The notes beneath the pieces are model-generated. The model saw nothing but the letters and a program-made list of their open reading frames with translations, was not told the origin of the DNA and did no database searches. 64,000 nt of DNA from Arabidopsis thaliana. Taxonomy: Eukaryota; Streptophyta; Magnoliopsida; Brassicales; Brassicaceae. The translations under genes were made by a program, and so were the position numbers. The stretch is taken from contig NC_003076.8 of NCBI RefSeq assembly GCF_000001735.4, forward strand, positions 21,331,835 to 21,395,834, given 5' to 3'. This document shows, in pieces, positions 26,392 to 37,345 of this stretch. Each line of letters begins with the position of its first letter. The stretch's first letter is position 1.

Positions 26392-27366
26392 TAATGATGT
26401 TTATTTTTCTTTGGGCAAATAATGATGTTCATTTATGTTTTCATATTCTATCAAAGTAATTGGATTTGGTGTAAGTCTTAAGATATATTAGTCCATTCTT
26501 ATAAGTTGTAAGTTATAAACTTTTTGTTCAAGAAGATTGATTTTCCTTGGATGCATAGTCGAGAGTATGCCACTAAAAATAGCTTAACCATATTGGTCTA
26601 CACTGTCACCTTATTTCTTCCTCTATAAACGAATTAAAACGAAAGCATACAACGCTATTATGAGATTTGATTTGGTCTCCCATCAAAGAGACAGATACAT
26701 ACTTTAACAAAAGCTCAAAACAAATTTGAGAGAGGGAATGGTATATGATTACAATTCTTGTTTAAAATATGATTAATAACTTCTTCTAGAAAATGTTTTA
26801 TATGCAAACCAGTCAAACCATCATTTGATTTACATCTATTTAGAAATGTATTTATCTATTTCATCACTAAGAATGTGTTTTATCACCACCTCCAAAATGT
26901 GTTTACAAACAAATGAAGCCAACTACAAATTATTGATCTTGAAATCTGTCGAAATCATTGATCACACTGAATACCCTGCAAATTATTTTTTTTATGATCT
27001 CTAATAATGATGTTTATTTTTATTTTTTACTTTTATTTTTCTGAGGCAAGTAATGATGTTTATTTATGTTTTCATATTCTATAAAAAAAATAATTGGATT
27101 TGGTGTAAGTCTTAAGATATGATCAAATTAAAATATATATTAGTCCATTCTTTATAAGTTATAACCTTTTGATCAAGAAGATTTGATATTCCTTGGATGC
27201 ATCTTTTCTTATAGTCGAGAGTATGCCACTAAAAATAGTTTATCCATATTGTTATACAAATGGTCACAGTCACCTTATTTCTTCCTCTATAAACGAATGA
27301 AAACGAAAGCAAAGACAACTCTATTAAGAGATTTTGGTCTCCCATCAAAGAGACTGATACATATGT
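26320..27366. repeat. Partial tandem duplication of the HMA gene 3' end
   Basis: The last ~20 codons, stop and about 300 bp of 3' flank (about 26325-26706) recur at about 26937-27366. Shared blocks include GAAATCATTGATCACAC, GGATTTGGTGTAAGTCTTAA, AGTCGAGAGTATGCCACTAA and TATTTCTTCCTCTATAAACG. The second copy keeps the stop codon but has no upstream exons, so it is a 3' fragment (pseudogene at 26941-27003). Confidence 0.8.
26390..26434. repeat. 11-nt insertion flanked by 17-bp direct repeats
   Basis: AATAATGATGTTTATTT (26390-26406) and AATAATGATGTTCATTT (26418-26434) flank TTCTTTGGGCA. The related fragment at about 27003-27050 has the same arrangement with a longer core, so the insertion is older than the local duplication. 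Confidence 0.7.
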
Positions 27367-27588
27367 TTAAACTTGAGATCTAACTTATGATAATACACTG
27401 TACATATACCATCCTTAACCCAACAGACTATTTATAACAGTAACAACAACTAAACCGAGTAACATCAGCTTCATCTTCTTCCTATGTACAAACAAAAAAC
27501 CACAACAGAATCTCTGTATTTTGTAGCCATCTGGTTGTTGGCTGGCTCACCTGAGACACTTTTCACAGTTCTCCTCTTCTATTAAACA

Positions 27589-30203
27589 TTAAGTAGAGAT
27601 TTCAGGTGGGTCTTTGTTTAAGGTTTTATTCACTCCACCATGATCAGTTGCTGTCTCAGATCCGATATCATAAGACGAAAGAAGCCGTCTCTATTGTTTT
27701 TGAAATCAATAAGAGTCTTGAGGTTAGTTCTGGTATAGGGTTTCGAGTTAAAATTGACTAGTAGTTTGTGGAGTAAAATACTTACATGATCCTCAAAGTC
27801 AGGACTAGACAAGTTGATGGATAGATTTCTCATCAATAGTAACACCTGTTTGGTGGGGGCAAACAAAGGAAAAAAATGATTAGTTTAACCATTTGTTCCA
27901 TTGGACCGACGTGGTTTCAATTAAGATTGATGTAAAAGTGAAAACTGAAAAGACAAGAAACGTACTGTTTCAACATCTATGGGGTCCATCTTCTTCAGCT
28001 TTTGTAGATGATTACTTGCATATGGGTCAAACACACTTCCAATGAAGCCGTATACTTGGGCAAAGTCCGGTAAAACTGAAAAAAAAAAAGGCGGAACTGT
28101 CTAGTAAGAAATGGTAAATATGGTACAAACAAAAAGATTAACAGGAGACGATGTAACGATGCTTACCTCTTAATGAATGGCCAACATTTCCATGGTCTCT
28201 TGCGTCCCTGTTGGATCGTGGTCTTGGAGTATTTTCAGAACTACTAGAACAATTGTTATTAGCTCCTGCTCCTGCTGTTTCCATCAACGTGGAACAACAA
28301 TATGCTTCATTTAGTAAAATTTGAAACAGAGATTATATTAAGAGAGTAACAGTAATTGCATAATGCTTGTAAATGAGAATAGAACCTTTTGGGAGGGGAG
28401 TGAAGCTAATTGTTTGCGCATTATTTGTCCATGGAGCCGCAGCAGCAGTGGTTGGCGAAGTCATCAGCATTGAAGAAGACTCAGGCCTAAACATAAAACT
28501 TGGGTCATTTGGTTCAGATGTTGACTTGAATGACCCTGGTACTTGCAGTTGCACTGCACATTGCCATAAACAGTGCATCAATATAGTTTTCAGTAAGCAA
28601 ACAACAATACAACTTCAAAGTTTTTAAAGCAGTAGCTATAACGTACCATTCTTGTGAGCCTTCTGAGGATATGGATGAGCGGCTTTCCTTTTAGGTCGAG
28701 GAGGAGGGAGATGTTCACCGGTCCCACTCTTTTGTACCTTAAGAAAATACTTCTGAGCATGACTTCGTATCTGCAGTATTAAAGGAGTCCGTATAAGAAG
28801 CCATAAAAGAGCTCAACGAGCTCACTTGTCTAATGCAAAAATAACTACATATAACACTTCATTAAGTGGTGATAAGCGACAAACGCATGTGACATTCTTT
28901 CTCCTAGTAGTAGTAGTTCAAAACAGTTACAGACAATAAAGATGTTTTAACAGAACACTTTGTGGAGATATCAAATGAGAGAAAACAACCTCAATCCAAA
29001 GTAACACTGAGGGCCCAAGAGAAAGATGACAGAATCAAACAACTAGAGTAGGCGAAAAACAGAGTAACTCAGAAGATATATCTACTTTTTACTGTACCTG
29101 AATCACTGTCTTTGAACCAATAAAAGCTTCAATCTTCTTCCAGTCTCTATCAAACCTAAAATAATCAAAACACAAACATAAGAGATATCAGATCCACCAC
29201 CAAACAACCTGGATATAGCATGTGTCTAATCCTTGCCTAAGATTGTACGCATCACAATACACAGAAGAATAAGCAATGAACAGTACAATCATCATCGCCT
29301 CCCCTAGAACCTACCCCAAGGACTTTCCCACTACATACCAACCTTAGTACTACAATTACTCACTTACCAGTGTTTATAGACACTATTGTAACCAAAAAAA
29401 AAAAAAACGCAGCTCTAATAGTTTTCACTAAATCCTCTTTTTACTAAGATACATATAGTTTGCGTCGCTATTTCCTCATAATCTCAGCTCAATTTCTTGC
29501 CTGTTTCGTTCTTCACTATCAATGATCATACAGGTCTTAGAAGAACATTTAGCTCATCCAATTTCAATAGCTACTACACAAATTCAATACAGTCTATACT
29601 CATTTTTCGACATCCTGATCTTCTCAATTCTTATCAGACGCCTAATTCAACAAAATGTGCATACATAGCCAAATCCATCTGCCTAAATCCAACTCTCGAT
29701 TCCAATTCTATGTCCCAAATCCAATCTAATTCCACTGGTTCAACACAGTACAATTCAGAAACCTACTGAAACATAAAGTTGCACATTATCCTAATCGAAA
29801 CTCCACGCATATTCACATGATTCTATAAAGTCCACCACAAACCCTAATCAACCAAAATTGATGCTAATTCTTCCCAAATCAAATCTCCAAATAGCCATTA
29901 ACGAGAAATGGTAAAGCACAAAATGAACAAAACTCACAATTGAAGAGCTTCAAGGAATTTATCATGCTCAGGCTCCGTCCAGCTCTCTCTAGACTTAGTA
30001 ATAGTATAAGGCTTCCTAATCTTCTTACTCAAATCCTCCTCCGAAGAAGAAACCATCGCCGTCACATCCGCCACAGCCACGGCCGTAGAAGAAGTCGTTG
30101 GTGAAGAAGAAGAAGAAACGGCGGCTGTAAAGGAAGGTCCGAGACCAGGAACAGTCATACCGGTCGGATCCAAGAAATATCCGTCAGAATTTCTAGAGAC
30201 CAT
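27589..30203 (-). CDS. RVE6: REVEILLE-type MYB-like clock transcription factor
   Basis: Nuclear activator of evening-phased clock genes, in the RVE4/6/8 group with LNK co-activators (family knowledge). Eight exons (29938-30203, 29098-29155, 28647-28770, 28386-28553, 28167-28274, 27966-28075, 27786-27845, 27589-27690) total 996 nt, 331 residues. The single MYB-like repeat starts [20 protein letters not shown] and ends with the diagnostic SHAQKYF; exons 1-3 split it. A basic [14 protein letters not shown] segment follows. The C-terminal LCL domain ([20 protein letters not shown] to [11 protein letters not shown]) marks the RVE8 subclade. Start is the first ATG, before a Ser/Ala/Val-rich stretch. 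It interrupts the HMA array on the opposite strand. Confidence 0.95.
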
Positions 30204-30626
30204 GAATAGAATTTGAGGAGATTTTTGTTGAATCTTTTGCTTTTTTGCTCTGTTGGGTTTAAAAAGCTGTGTTGTGTAGGAGAGAAAGAGAGAAGAAATG
30301 TGGCTTATGAGAAAGAAGAAGACGGCAGAGATTTTATTAAAATATTAATAAATTTATAAGCTATAGTTTTTTTGTGTATATGTTGTGTTTCTCGATGAAA
30401 GAAACTTATTCTTGTGATCGTTTTTGAGGTCGGCAAAATAGTTCTTGTGACCTAATATAACGTGCCACGTATTTGGATCTTTATAATAAAGATTTTTCCA
30501 TTTATGTTTTGTATCCGTTTATACCAAAAAAGGGTCTTTTCTTTTTGGTTGAATTTAGGATTGTTTTGTAGTTTAGGTAAAGGTTTTCTAATTGTCCAAA
30601 TTTTATGTTTTGTGGAGCCTTTTTAG

Positions 30627-30671
30627 CTAATGGGCAACTTGCCCGTCAAAAAAAAAAAAACTAATGGGCAA
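30627..30671. repeat. A-rich insertion with TTGCCC head, 11-bp direct repeats
   Basis: CTAATGGGCAA at 30627-30637 and 30661-30671 flank a CTTGCCCGTC head and 13 A. Confidence 0.8.
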
Positions 30672-31389
30672 ATGGGTTATATATTTAGCCCATTATGAAA
30701 CATCGATATGTCAAAAAAAAACTTGGTGATGCCACTGTTTTTGTCTTAATGTTTAGCCCAATCAACAAGACAACAATGCTTTTTTTCTTGGCATCCTTCG
30801 ATTAGAACGATTGATTTGTGAATGAGAATTTAAATGGATGGTTTACATTGGTTTATAAATTTCTTTAACAAATGAACATATTTTAACCTCGCAAATAAAG
30901 GAAGAAATGCAAAAATGTGGCATGTTAAAGAAAGAGATCAACCTTCACTATATCTTTTAGGTTTCTAATTGGTTTCGATGTGAGAACATCTTTGTTGGAT
31001 TGTTGGTAATGCCACGTTCTTAATATTGTTTATACTAATGTTTTGGCGTTGGAGTCTGTTACGTAACTGAATTAATGACATTGGCTAAAGCGCAGTACCA
31101 AAAGTTATAGTATAGATTTGTATAACTATACTGAAAATTTCCTAAATTATGGCGTTTACTAATACTGTAACGCTTCGTATGAGCCCAAGTAAATGACGAT
31201 AATGTCGTGTGGTTTGGGAGTTGTGTGGTTCCTCATGCTTTCACACATTTTTATTAAGGAATGTATAATTTTATTAAAAATCTGAAGCTGAAATTTACGT
31301 ATCAACAACATCTCTATTTATTAATACAAAGAACATTTGTAAACATGATAGCAGCCGTAGATAATATGATTTAAATGATTAAATTAGGG

Positions 31390-31435
31390 GATACAAACTT
31401 ATTGTGAAAAAGAAAAAAAGGCGATACAAACTTAT
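31390..31435. repeat. 20-nt A-rich insertion, 13-bp direct repeats
   Basis: GATACAAACTTAT at 31390-31402 and 31423-31435 flank an A-rich core of 20 bases. Confidence 0.8.
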
Positions 31436-31893
31436 CCCAATTTTATTCATATTTTCATTAAACGAAACGAAATAGAAAACTTATATTGTTATTATTATAT
31501 AGGGTTGATTTAATCGCTCTTATTATCTTATATCGACGAGATGATAAAAGACAAAAGATCTTACATATGCATAATTATGAGTTATGACACGGTATTAGTT
31601 GAAGCTACTAAAGTACTAAACAAAAGAGGCGCAACAACACATTCTAACAATCTATTATATAGAAAGACTCAAACCTGTTTTATTAATCATCTTCATTTAA
31701 GCGTATCAAATTGACTATTTCAGTTTCTTGCTTGGATGGCTTGACTTAACCATTTCATATTCGCTAATTCAAGCAAAGGATATCGTGTATATATATGGGG
31801 CGAAACAAAGGTTAATGAGCAAGCTACGAGGTTGATTTCATATTCCTTTACATCATATCTCCTCAATCATCAAACTTTCTATACTTTCCGAAA

Positions 31894-32400
31894 ATGCCGG
31901 TATGTCTTTTCTTTTAGTTACTTAAAATCTTAGAAAACTAAAGGTACTACTTATACACAATGAACTGTCTAAAGCTTCAAATCTAAATCTTTGCAGGAGA
32001 AAGTTGTATTCAAGTTGGAAGTTTTTGAGGAAAGAATCAAACGAAGAGCTATGAAAGTTGTATGTGACTTTCCAGGTATATTATAATATGTACAAACAAT
32101 GTCTATATATAATATAAGTAATTGAATCTATTTAGGCTTAATACAAATTAAGCAATAATGTTTGTTGTTGTAGGAGTTACTTTGATAGACGTGAAGGAAA
32201 AAGGTAAACTAAAGGTGAATGGAGAATTTGATAAGTTTGAAATGACGAAGAAACTTAAGAAGGTGTATGAATTTGTTGACATTATCGCGGTTGGGCCGGA
32301 TGGAGAACCGGCACAAAATCAGAAGCTGGTTAAAAAGCCTGAACCTAAAGTGAAGAAAGCACCATCTTACCGTGGTTGGAATTTGGGTTTCTTTAAGTGA
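31894..32400 (+). CDS. Single-domain HMA-fold protein without CxxC
   Basis: 103 residues from exons 31894-31899 (ATGCCG), 31997-32075 and 32174-32400. The HMA fold is EKVVFKLEVFEERIKRRAMK, GVTLIDVKEKGKLKVNGEFD, MTKKLKKVYEFVDIIAVGP. The loop that should hold MxCxxC is EVFEERIKRRA, so no canonical metal site. The tail is basic and short (KKPEPKVKKAP... NLGFFK) and has no CaaX, although the close relative at 47080 ends CIIL; the box may have been lost. Intron phases are 0 and 1. Promoter and 3' flank are shared with other members. Confidence 0.8.
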
Positions 32401-32619
32401 TCAATTTGAAGACGTGATCGGTTTATTTTCCATGGACTACTGTATTCTGATGATATTTCATCTCATTTTTTCTGAAAAAATTGTTTGCCCGTTATTTGTA
32501 ATAATTATGTGGCTCTTATATTCATATTGGCGTTATATGTCTTTTGTTAACATTATTAAGTTCTGATCATCCAATTGAAAACAACAAAAACAAAATTTTC
32601 ATCTAAATTGTCTAAGTTA

Positions 32620-32677
32620 AGTAATAGAGTCTCATTGTTGTGTCCAAAAAAAAAGAAGAAGTAAAAGAGTCTCATTG
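32620..32677. repeat. 22-nt A-rich insertion with TGTCC head, 18-bp direct repeats
   Basis: 32620-32637 and 32660-32677 match at 17 of 18 bases (core AGAGTCTCATTG). Between them: TTGTGTCC followed by A and AG-rich sequence. Confidence 0.8.
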
Positions 32678-33541
32678 ATCGCTTTTCATAAGCAACACTT
32701 AATTCTTATCACCAGCAACTAGATGCTCAAACTAATGCTGGCCGAAGTGTCAGAAAAGATAGTCAACGTTTGATAGATTATTGTTATCATTCAACTTCGT
32801 TCCACACTTATTCCAAGTAATTCGTTTATATTATATCGTCAATAATCGTGTTATTATATCACAAGTGTTTCTTTATAATAGGTATTTATGTTTTTTGGCA
32901 CATGCAATAAAATTCATTAAGCCCTGTAATTCTGTCGGTTTTCTTAAATAATAAAAATAAAGTTTAGAAGATTAGTTAAAGCTATATACTAACCTTTCTG
33001 TTACATTTGGATCATCATAACTTATATACTTTTTCATCATATTCATCAGCGTTAATTGTTAGTAAATTCATGGAAATCCATAGAGAATGATTGTGAGTTT
33101 GTGATTCACCAAAGATCTCCATCAATTAGTACTTCAAAAAAACTCGTCTTAAATAGATTTAAAACCATTGCATTGACGAATATCTGAATAATAAAAACGA
33201 TGAAATTGTACATGTATTGGGAAATAGTTTGTTAATCAATACATGGGGTATCAAGAAATTCATAAAGATTTAGGAACAATATTTATGAAATTTCTTTGAT
33301 TTCCTTTTGCACCTCCCATAAATGTTTTCCTTTATACAATATGTTTTATGCATAGGATATTGTATTTCCTAGCTTCGAAGAAATTGTAAGGCTCTTTCGT
33401 ATATTCTTTACGTCTTGAGTGTACTAGTTGTTCTAAATTATACTACAGAATTAACGAAAAACAAAATATCGTATATTTGACTATAACACGGTATTAGTTG
33501 AAGCCACTAAAGTAAGAGACCATGCCAACTTCCATTCTATT

Positions 33542-33629
33542 ATTTAGAAAAACCTTTTTTTGATAATATTCATTTAGAAAGACTTAACTTGAAAAAAAAA
33601 AAAAAAAAAAAAAAAAAAGACTTAACTTG
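33542..33629. repeat. Two adjacent micro-insertions, one a pure poly(A) run
   Basis: First unit: ATTTAGAAA at 33542-33550 and 33572-33580 around a 21-nt T-rich core. Second unit: AAAGACTTAACTTG at 33578-33591 and 33616-33629 around only A. The paralogous flank at about 38380-38420 has the first insertion but a single AAAGACTTAACTTG; the one at about 40535 lacks both. Confidence 0.88.
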
Positions 33630-33864
33630 TTTCACTTTCTACCTTTCTTATTATACAAAGAGACTCAAAACTGTTTGTATTGGTCTTGATGTATAAAATT
33701 GACTATAGTTCTTATGGTTGGACCTAATTAATCATTACTATATTGAGCACTAGTTACAAACAAAACATTGTATAAATAAACGGGGAAGCAAAGGGTTACT
33801 AGTGTGCAATCTGTGTGGTTACAATCATATAACTTCACTGTCCAATCTTTTAAACATTCCAAAT

Positions 33865-35029
33865 ATGCAGGTTCGTTTTTTTTTTTTTTTCAGTTTCTAA
33901 GATTAGTTTTAACTTTTAAGCAACTAAAATTCAATGGTTCTAAAATAGTTTTTGATTATTATACAATGAACTGTTAATATGCAGGTGGAGACAGTTGAAT
34001 TCAAGATGGATGTTTCTGATGAAAACATCAAACGGGAAGTTATGAAAATTGTCTGGATGCCAGGTACACCAACACAAATCTATGGTTGTAGTATTAATGA
34101 AACCAAATAAATCAATAAGTAATCTATCTAAGCTTGAAAGCAATAATATTTGTTGTTGTTAGGAGTTACTTTCGTAGACATCAAGGAAAAAGGTATATTA
34201 AAGGTGAAGGGAAAATATGATAAGATTCAAATGGGGAGCAAACTTCATGAGCTAGATAACTCTGTTGACATTATCAACCAAATGGGAAAAACGGGGCAAT
34301 ATCGCATTCCGAGTTTAACTTCAGTCTACAGTTATTTTACCACTCCAAATATACAGGTTCGTTTAATCGTTTAGAACAAATTTTTCAGATTCCCTTATTT
34401 TTGAGCAATTAAATTTCAAATGGTTCATAGTATATTTTAATAAAATTATTACTTGTATCATGACCTGCTATTTTGCAGGAGGTAGTTGTATTCAAGTTTA
34501 AAGTTCTTGATGAAAAAATGAAACTTGATGCTATGGAAGTTATTTGGGAGTTTTCAGGTACACCAAAACAAACCTATAGTATTATTAATTATGGCTGGTT
34601 ATTCTGTTATACATAATTTTTCATCTATTTAGTCTTTAAAACAAAGCACTATTGTTTTTTTGGTTGTTAGGAATTACTTCAGTAGAGGTGAAGAGAGATA
34701 ATCAACTAGAGGTGAAGGGAGGAGAATTTAATAAAATCGCAATGTCGACGAAGCTAAAGGAAATAGATGAATCTGTTAGCGTTATCATCAAGTCTGGACC
34801 AGATGGACAAGTTGATGTGACAAATATTAAGATCAACAATGCGAGAAAAACTTCACGTGTCCCTGCTCCTGTACCTGTTCGTGCGCCTGCCCCTACGCCT
34901 AAACCTGCCCCTGCGCCTCCTTCTGTTCCTGCGTCTGTGGCTGCTTATGCGAACATGCGTCTTTATGTGCATAAAACACCAATTTGGAAAAAGTGCTTTC
35001 GAGCAATTTCCTGTGGACTTTATCGTTGA
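33865..35029 (+). CDS. Two-domain HMA-fold protein with Pro/Ala-rich tail
   Basis: 238 residues from five exons: 33865-33870 (ATGCAG), 33985-34063, 34163-34356, 34479-34557, 34671-35029. Domain 1 (about residues 1-75) starts VETVEFKMDVSDENIKREVM; domain 2 (from about 94) starts EVVVFKFKVLDEKMKLDAME. Both have the GVTxVDIKEKG / GITSVEVK beta-hairpin but no CxxC. Each domain is two exons with the same phases (0, then 1 in the Gly codon). The linker ends TTPNIQ at the exon 3/4 border. The tail alternates Pro with Ala/Val (residues of about 190-220) and ends SCGLYR, no CaaX. Function unknown. Confidence 0.85.
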
Positions 35030-37009
35030 AATCGGTCACTGGAATGACTGGATAAAGGAGTCAATTAATTTGTTGTAATGAACATTATAAGATATCCTAT
35101 TTACAATTGAAAATCGAAGTTAAATTGAATGAGATATGAATGTACAAAATGGCTAGATTGAAAAACTTTTAAAACTTAGTAAATTTAATTTGAATAGTTC
35201 TGAAATTTGTCAAAAGTCACACATTAGAATAATGAATATTTGTCAATTATCAAAACGTTTAAGGAATACATAATTTCCCTTTGGCTAGTTTGTAAAACGT
35301 CTTTTCACAAACAATCTCCGTGATCTAAAAAATAGCGTTTAAGAATACCTTTTTCCGATTTCTATGAACGTGTATTAGTGAGTTCTGGAGCATGGAGATC
35401 ACTCTCTACATCGTGAAGCATCAGACAAAAGGAAGAACATGATATTTGGGACTCTGATGAGTAAACACGGATTTGTCATCTATCAACTTTGAGTCTAACC
35501 AGCTGATCCTTAAGAATAATGGTGTTTTTATTATAAAATGTATTTCGTTAAATGAGGATTGATCTATCGCTTCCATTGTTGCAATGAATAATAAAAAGCA
35601 AGTTGATTAATATGTGGTCGAATTCTCTAATATTTGGCATGAACCGTTCGAATATGTGAATTATAAGTATATACAAAGACTAATTAGTTTGAACATAATT
35701 CCAAAGTGCAAAATTAGTAAATATCATATACATTTTATACTTACTATATAACACGGTATCATTTGAAGCCACTATTTTTTGTTTAGAAGCTACTAAATTT
35801 ATACGTGAAGTAGAACTAAACTCAAGACGTAAATTTAGTGGCTTCTTATATTATCACCTAATTGATACATCTACTTCACAAATTTTTCCTACAATTTATT
35901 TGATTTGTTTTTCATAATTTAAAGTAACAAATAAAAAAAAATCATACTATTTTACAAGAAAATAAATTATCATAATGAAAACCATTTCTTGGATGGAAAA
36001 TGGTAGGGTTTAAATATAAAATTATGCCTTTATGTAATTTTTATAAACATTAATTACTACAAGTTAAATGCAAGTAAAAAATCTAGAGTAAATGTTACGT
36101 TTAAACAGTTGAATCCTCTCATTAAAGCACAAATTAATATAAGAAATTTCAGTTAAAAATAATGTATTAAGGCCAATTAAAAATCATCAAACGTTGTCTT
36201 TCACTAATTGAGTAAGCAATTTGAAAGTCAGCTCCACTTAAATCCTATTTAAATCCTAATAACTTATGAATCAATAACGTATGAGTTAATAACTTACGAA
36301 ATATGAAATAATATCATGCTCCACTAAACTCTTCTTTACCTAAATTCATTTGTTATAAATAGTAGCTTATCCTTTATTACAATACACATGTCTACCCCTA
36401 ATTGTTTTTTTAATACACATATACTACTATAACTCTTTTTTTTTGGGCAAATATACTACTATAACTTTTATATTTATTCATAAAATATTAAAAATATTTT
36501 ATCAAGATAGATGAATTATTATATTATTTTTAGACTATATCTTACCAAAACCAAAAAGGGAAACATGAAATCAATCTGTCTAGAGATTTTTAAAATTATT
36601 GTCGTGTATGAGCTATAGAGTATGGACAATAATTCAATTGTTGTCAAAATTCTCTATTTATGTGATCTTCTTCAGTTTTTATGGTTTTTTCTTTCTCATT
36701 TTTAGTTGGTGAAACTAAGTTGTTGCAAAAACTTTACTTTCTAATCACTACATTACGGCACCAAGAATGAGTTTGATGAACTGTTTTTCATCGAAAACGG
36801 GTTTACCATATTTTGAGACATGTTCACCCATCGAATGTCAATGAAAGACAGTCCATCGAACTCATCTTTGGTGTCGTAATTAGTAATTGAAAGATCAAGT
36901 TCCTGAAGCAATTTAGTTTCATCAACTATAAAAAGAAAGGAAAAACCATACAAATTTATTTTCTTAAAACTCCTGATGAGAGAAAGAGAGATCATTTCTT
37001 GCGCGACAC
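35030..37009. other. Spacer with orphan copy of the HMA promoter block
   Basis: No gene supported. An ACACGGTATC promoter block at 35751 is present without an intact gene downstream; the pseudogene at 37010 may be its former partner. A micro-insertion lies at 36419-36466. The minus-strand ORF near 36753-37085 resembles nothing I know. Confidence 0.4.
36419..36466. repeat. 16-nt T-run insertion, exact 16-bp direct repeats
   Basis: ATATACTACTATAACT at 36419-36434 and 36451-36466 flank C, nine T and GGGCAA (TTGCCC plus A-run on the other strand). Confidence 0.88.
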
Positions 37010-37345
37010 TCAAGATGGATGTTACAAAACCAGGATTTCCATTTGGAGGGACATATGAGTTCCTTAGTTGCAGGTACACCAACACAAATCTATGGTTGTA
37101 GAATTGATAAAATTAAATAAATGAATAAGTTATTTGAGTTTGAATTGAAGCATTCTTGTTAGGATGTACTCTTTCGTAGACATGAAGGAAAAAAGTATAC
37201 TAATAGGATAGCGGAAAATTTGAAAATATTGAAATGAGCTAGATAAATATGTTGTCATAATCAACACAATGGGAAAACCGGGGAAAAATTACATTTCGAG
37301 TTTAAATGCAGATTACAATTATCTTACCACTCCAAAAAATACAGG
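37010..37345 (+). pseudogene. Degenerate HMA gene remnant
   Basis: A piece of exon 2 (CTCAAGATGGATGTT), the intron 2 start (GGTACACCAACACAAATCTA) and most of exon 3 (from TACTCTTTCGTAGACATGAA to ACCACTCCAAAAAATACAGG) are recognisable by similarity to the genes at 33865 and 40874. The middle of exon 2 is replaced by about 46 bp of unrelated sequence; exon 3 has in-frame stops and a deletion of about 15 bp in its middle; the second domain is absent. It is not translatable as an HMA domain. Confidence 0.8.

Larger units (their letters stand above)
30204..31893. other. RVE6 promoter side and upstream region of the next HMA gene
   Basis: No gene seen. Holds two short A-rich insertions (30627-30671 and 31390-31435) and, from about 31588, the promoter block shared by the HMA genes, with the GAGCAAGCTACGAGGTT 5' UTR block at 31817. 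Confidence 0.5.
32401..33864. repeat. Spacer, left copy of a segmental duplication
   Basis: From about 32745 this spacer and the next gene match 37395 onward (spacer plus gene at 38665): shared blocks around AAGTGTCAGAAAAG.TAGTCAA, GAGAAT.ATTGTGAGTTTGTG, ATTGACGAATATCTGAATAA and the promoter block at 33486. No gene in the spacer. It carries insertions at 32620-32677 and 33542-33629. Confidence 0.8.

Noticed and set aside
36753-37085. 110-codon minus ORF with Leu-rich stretch ELDLSITNYD
   Set aside because: It overlaps the HMA pseudogene and has no repeated LRR pattern; treated as chance.
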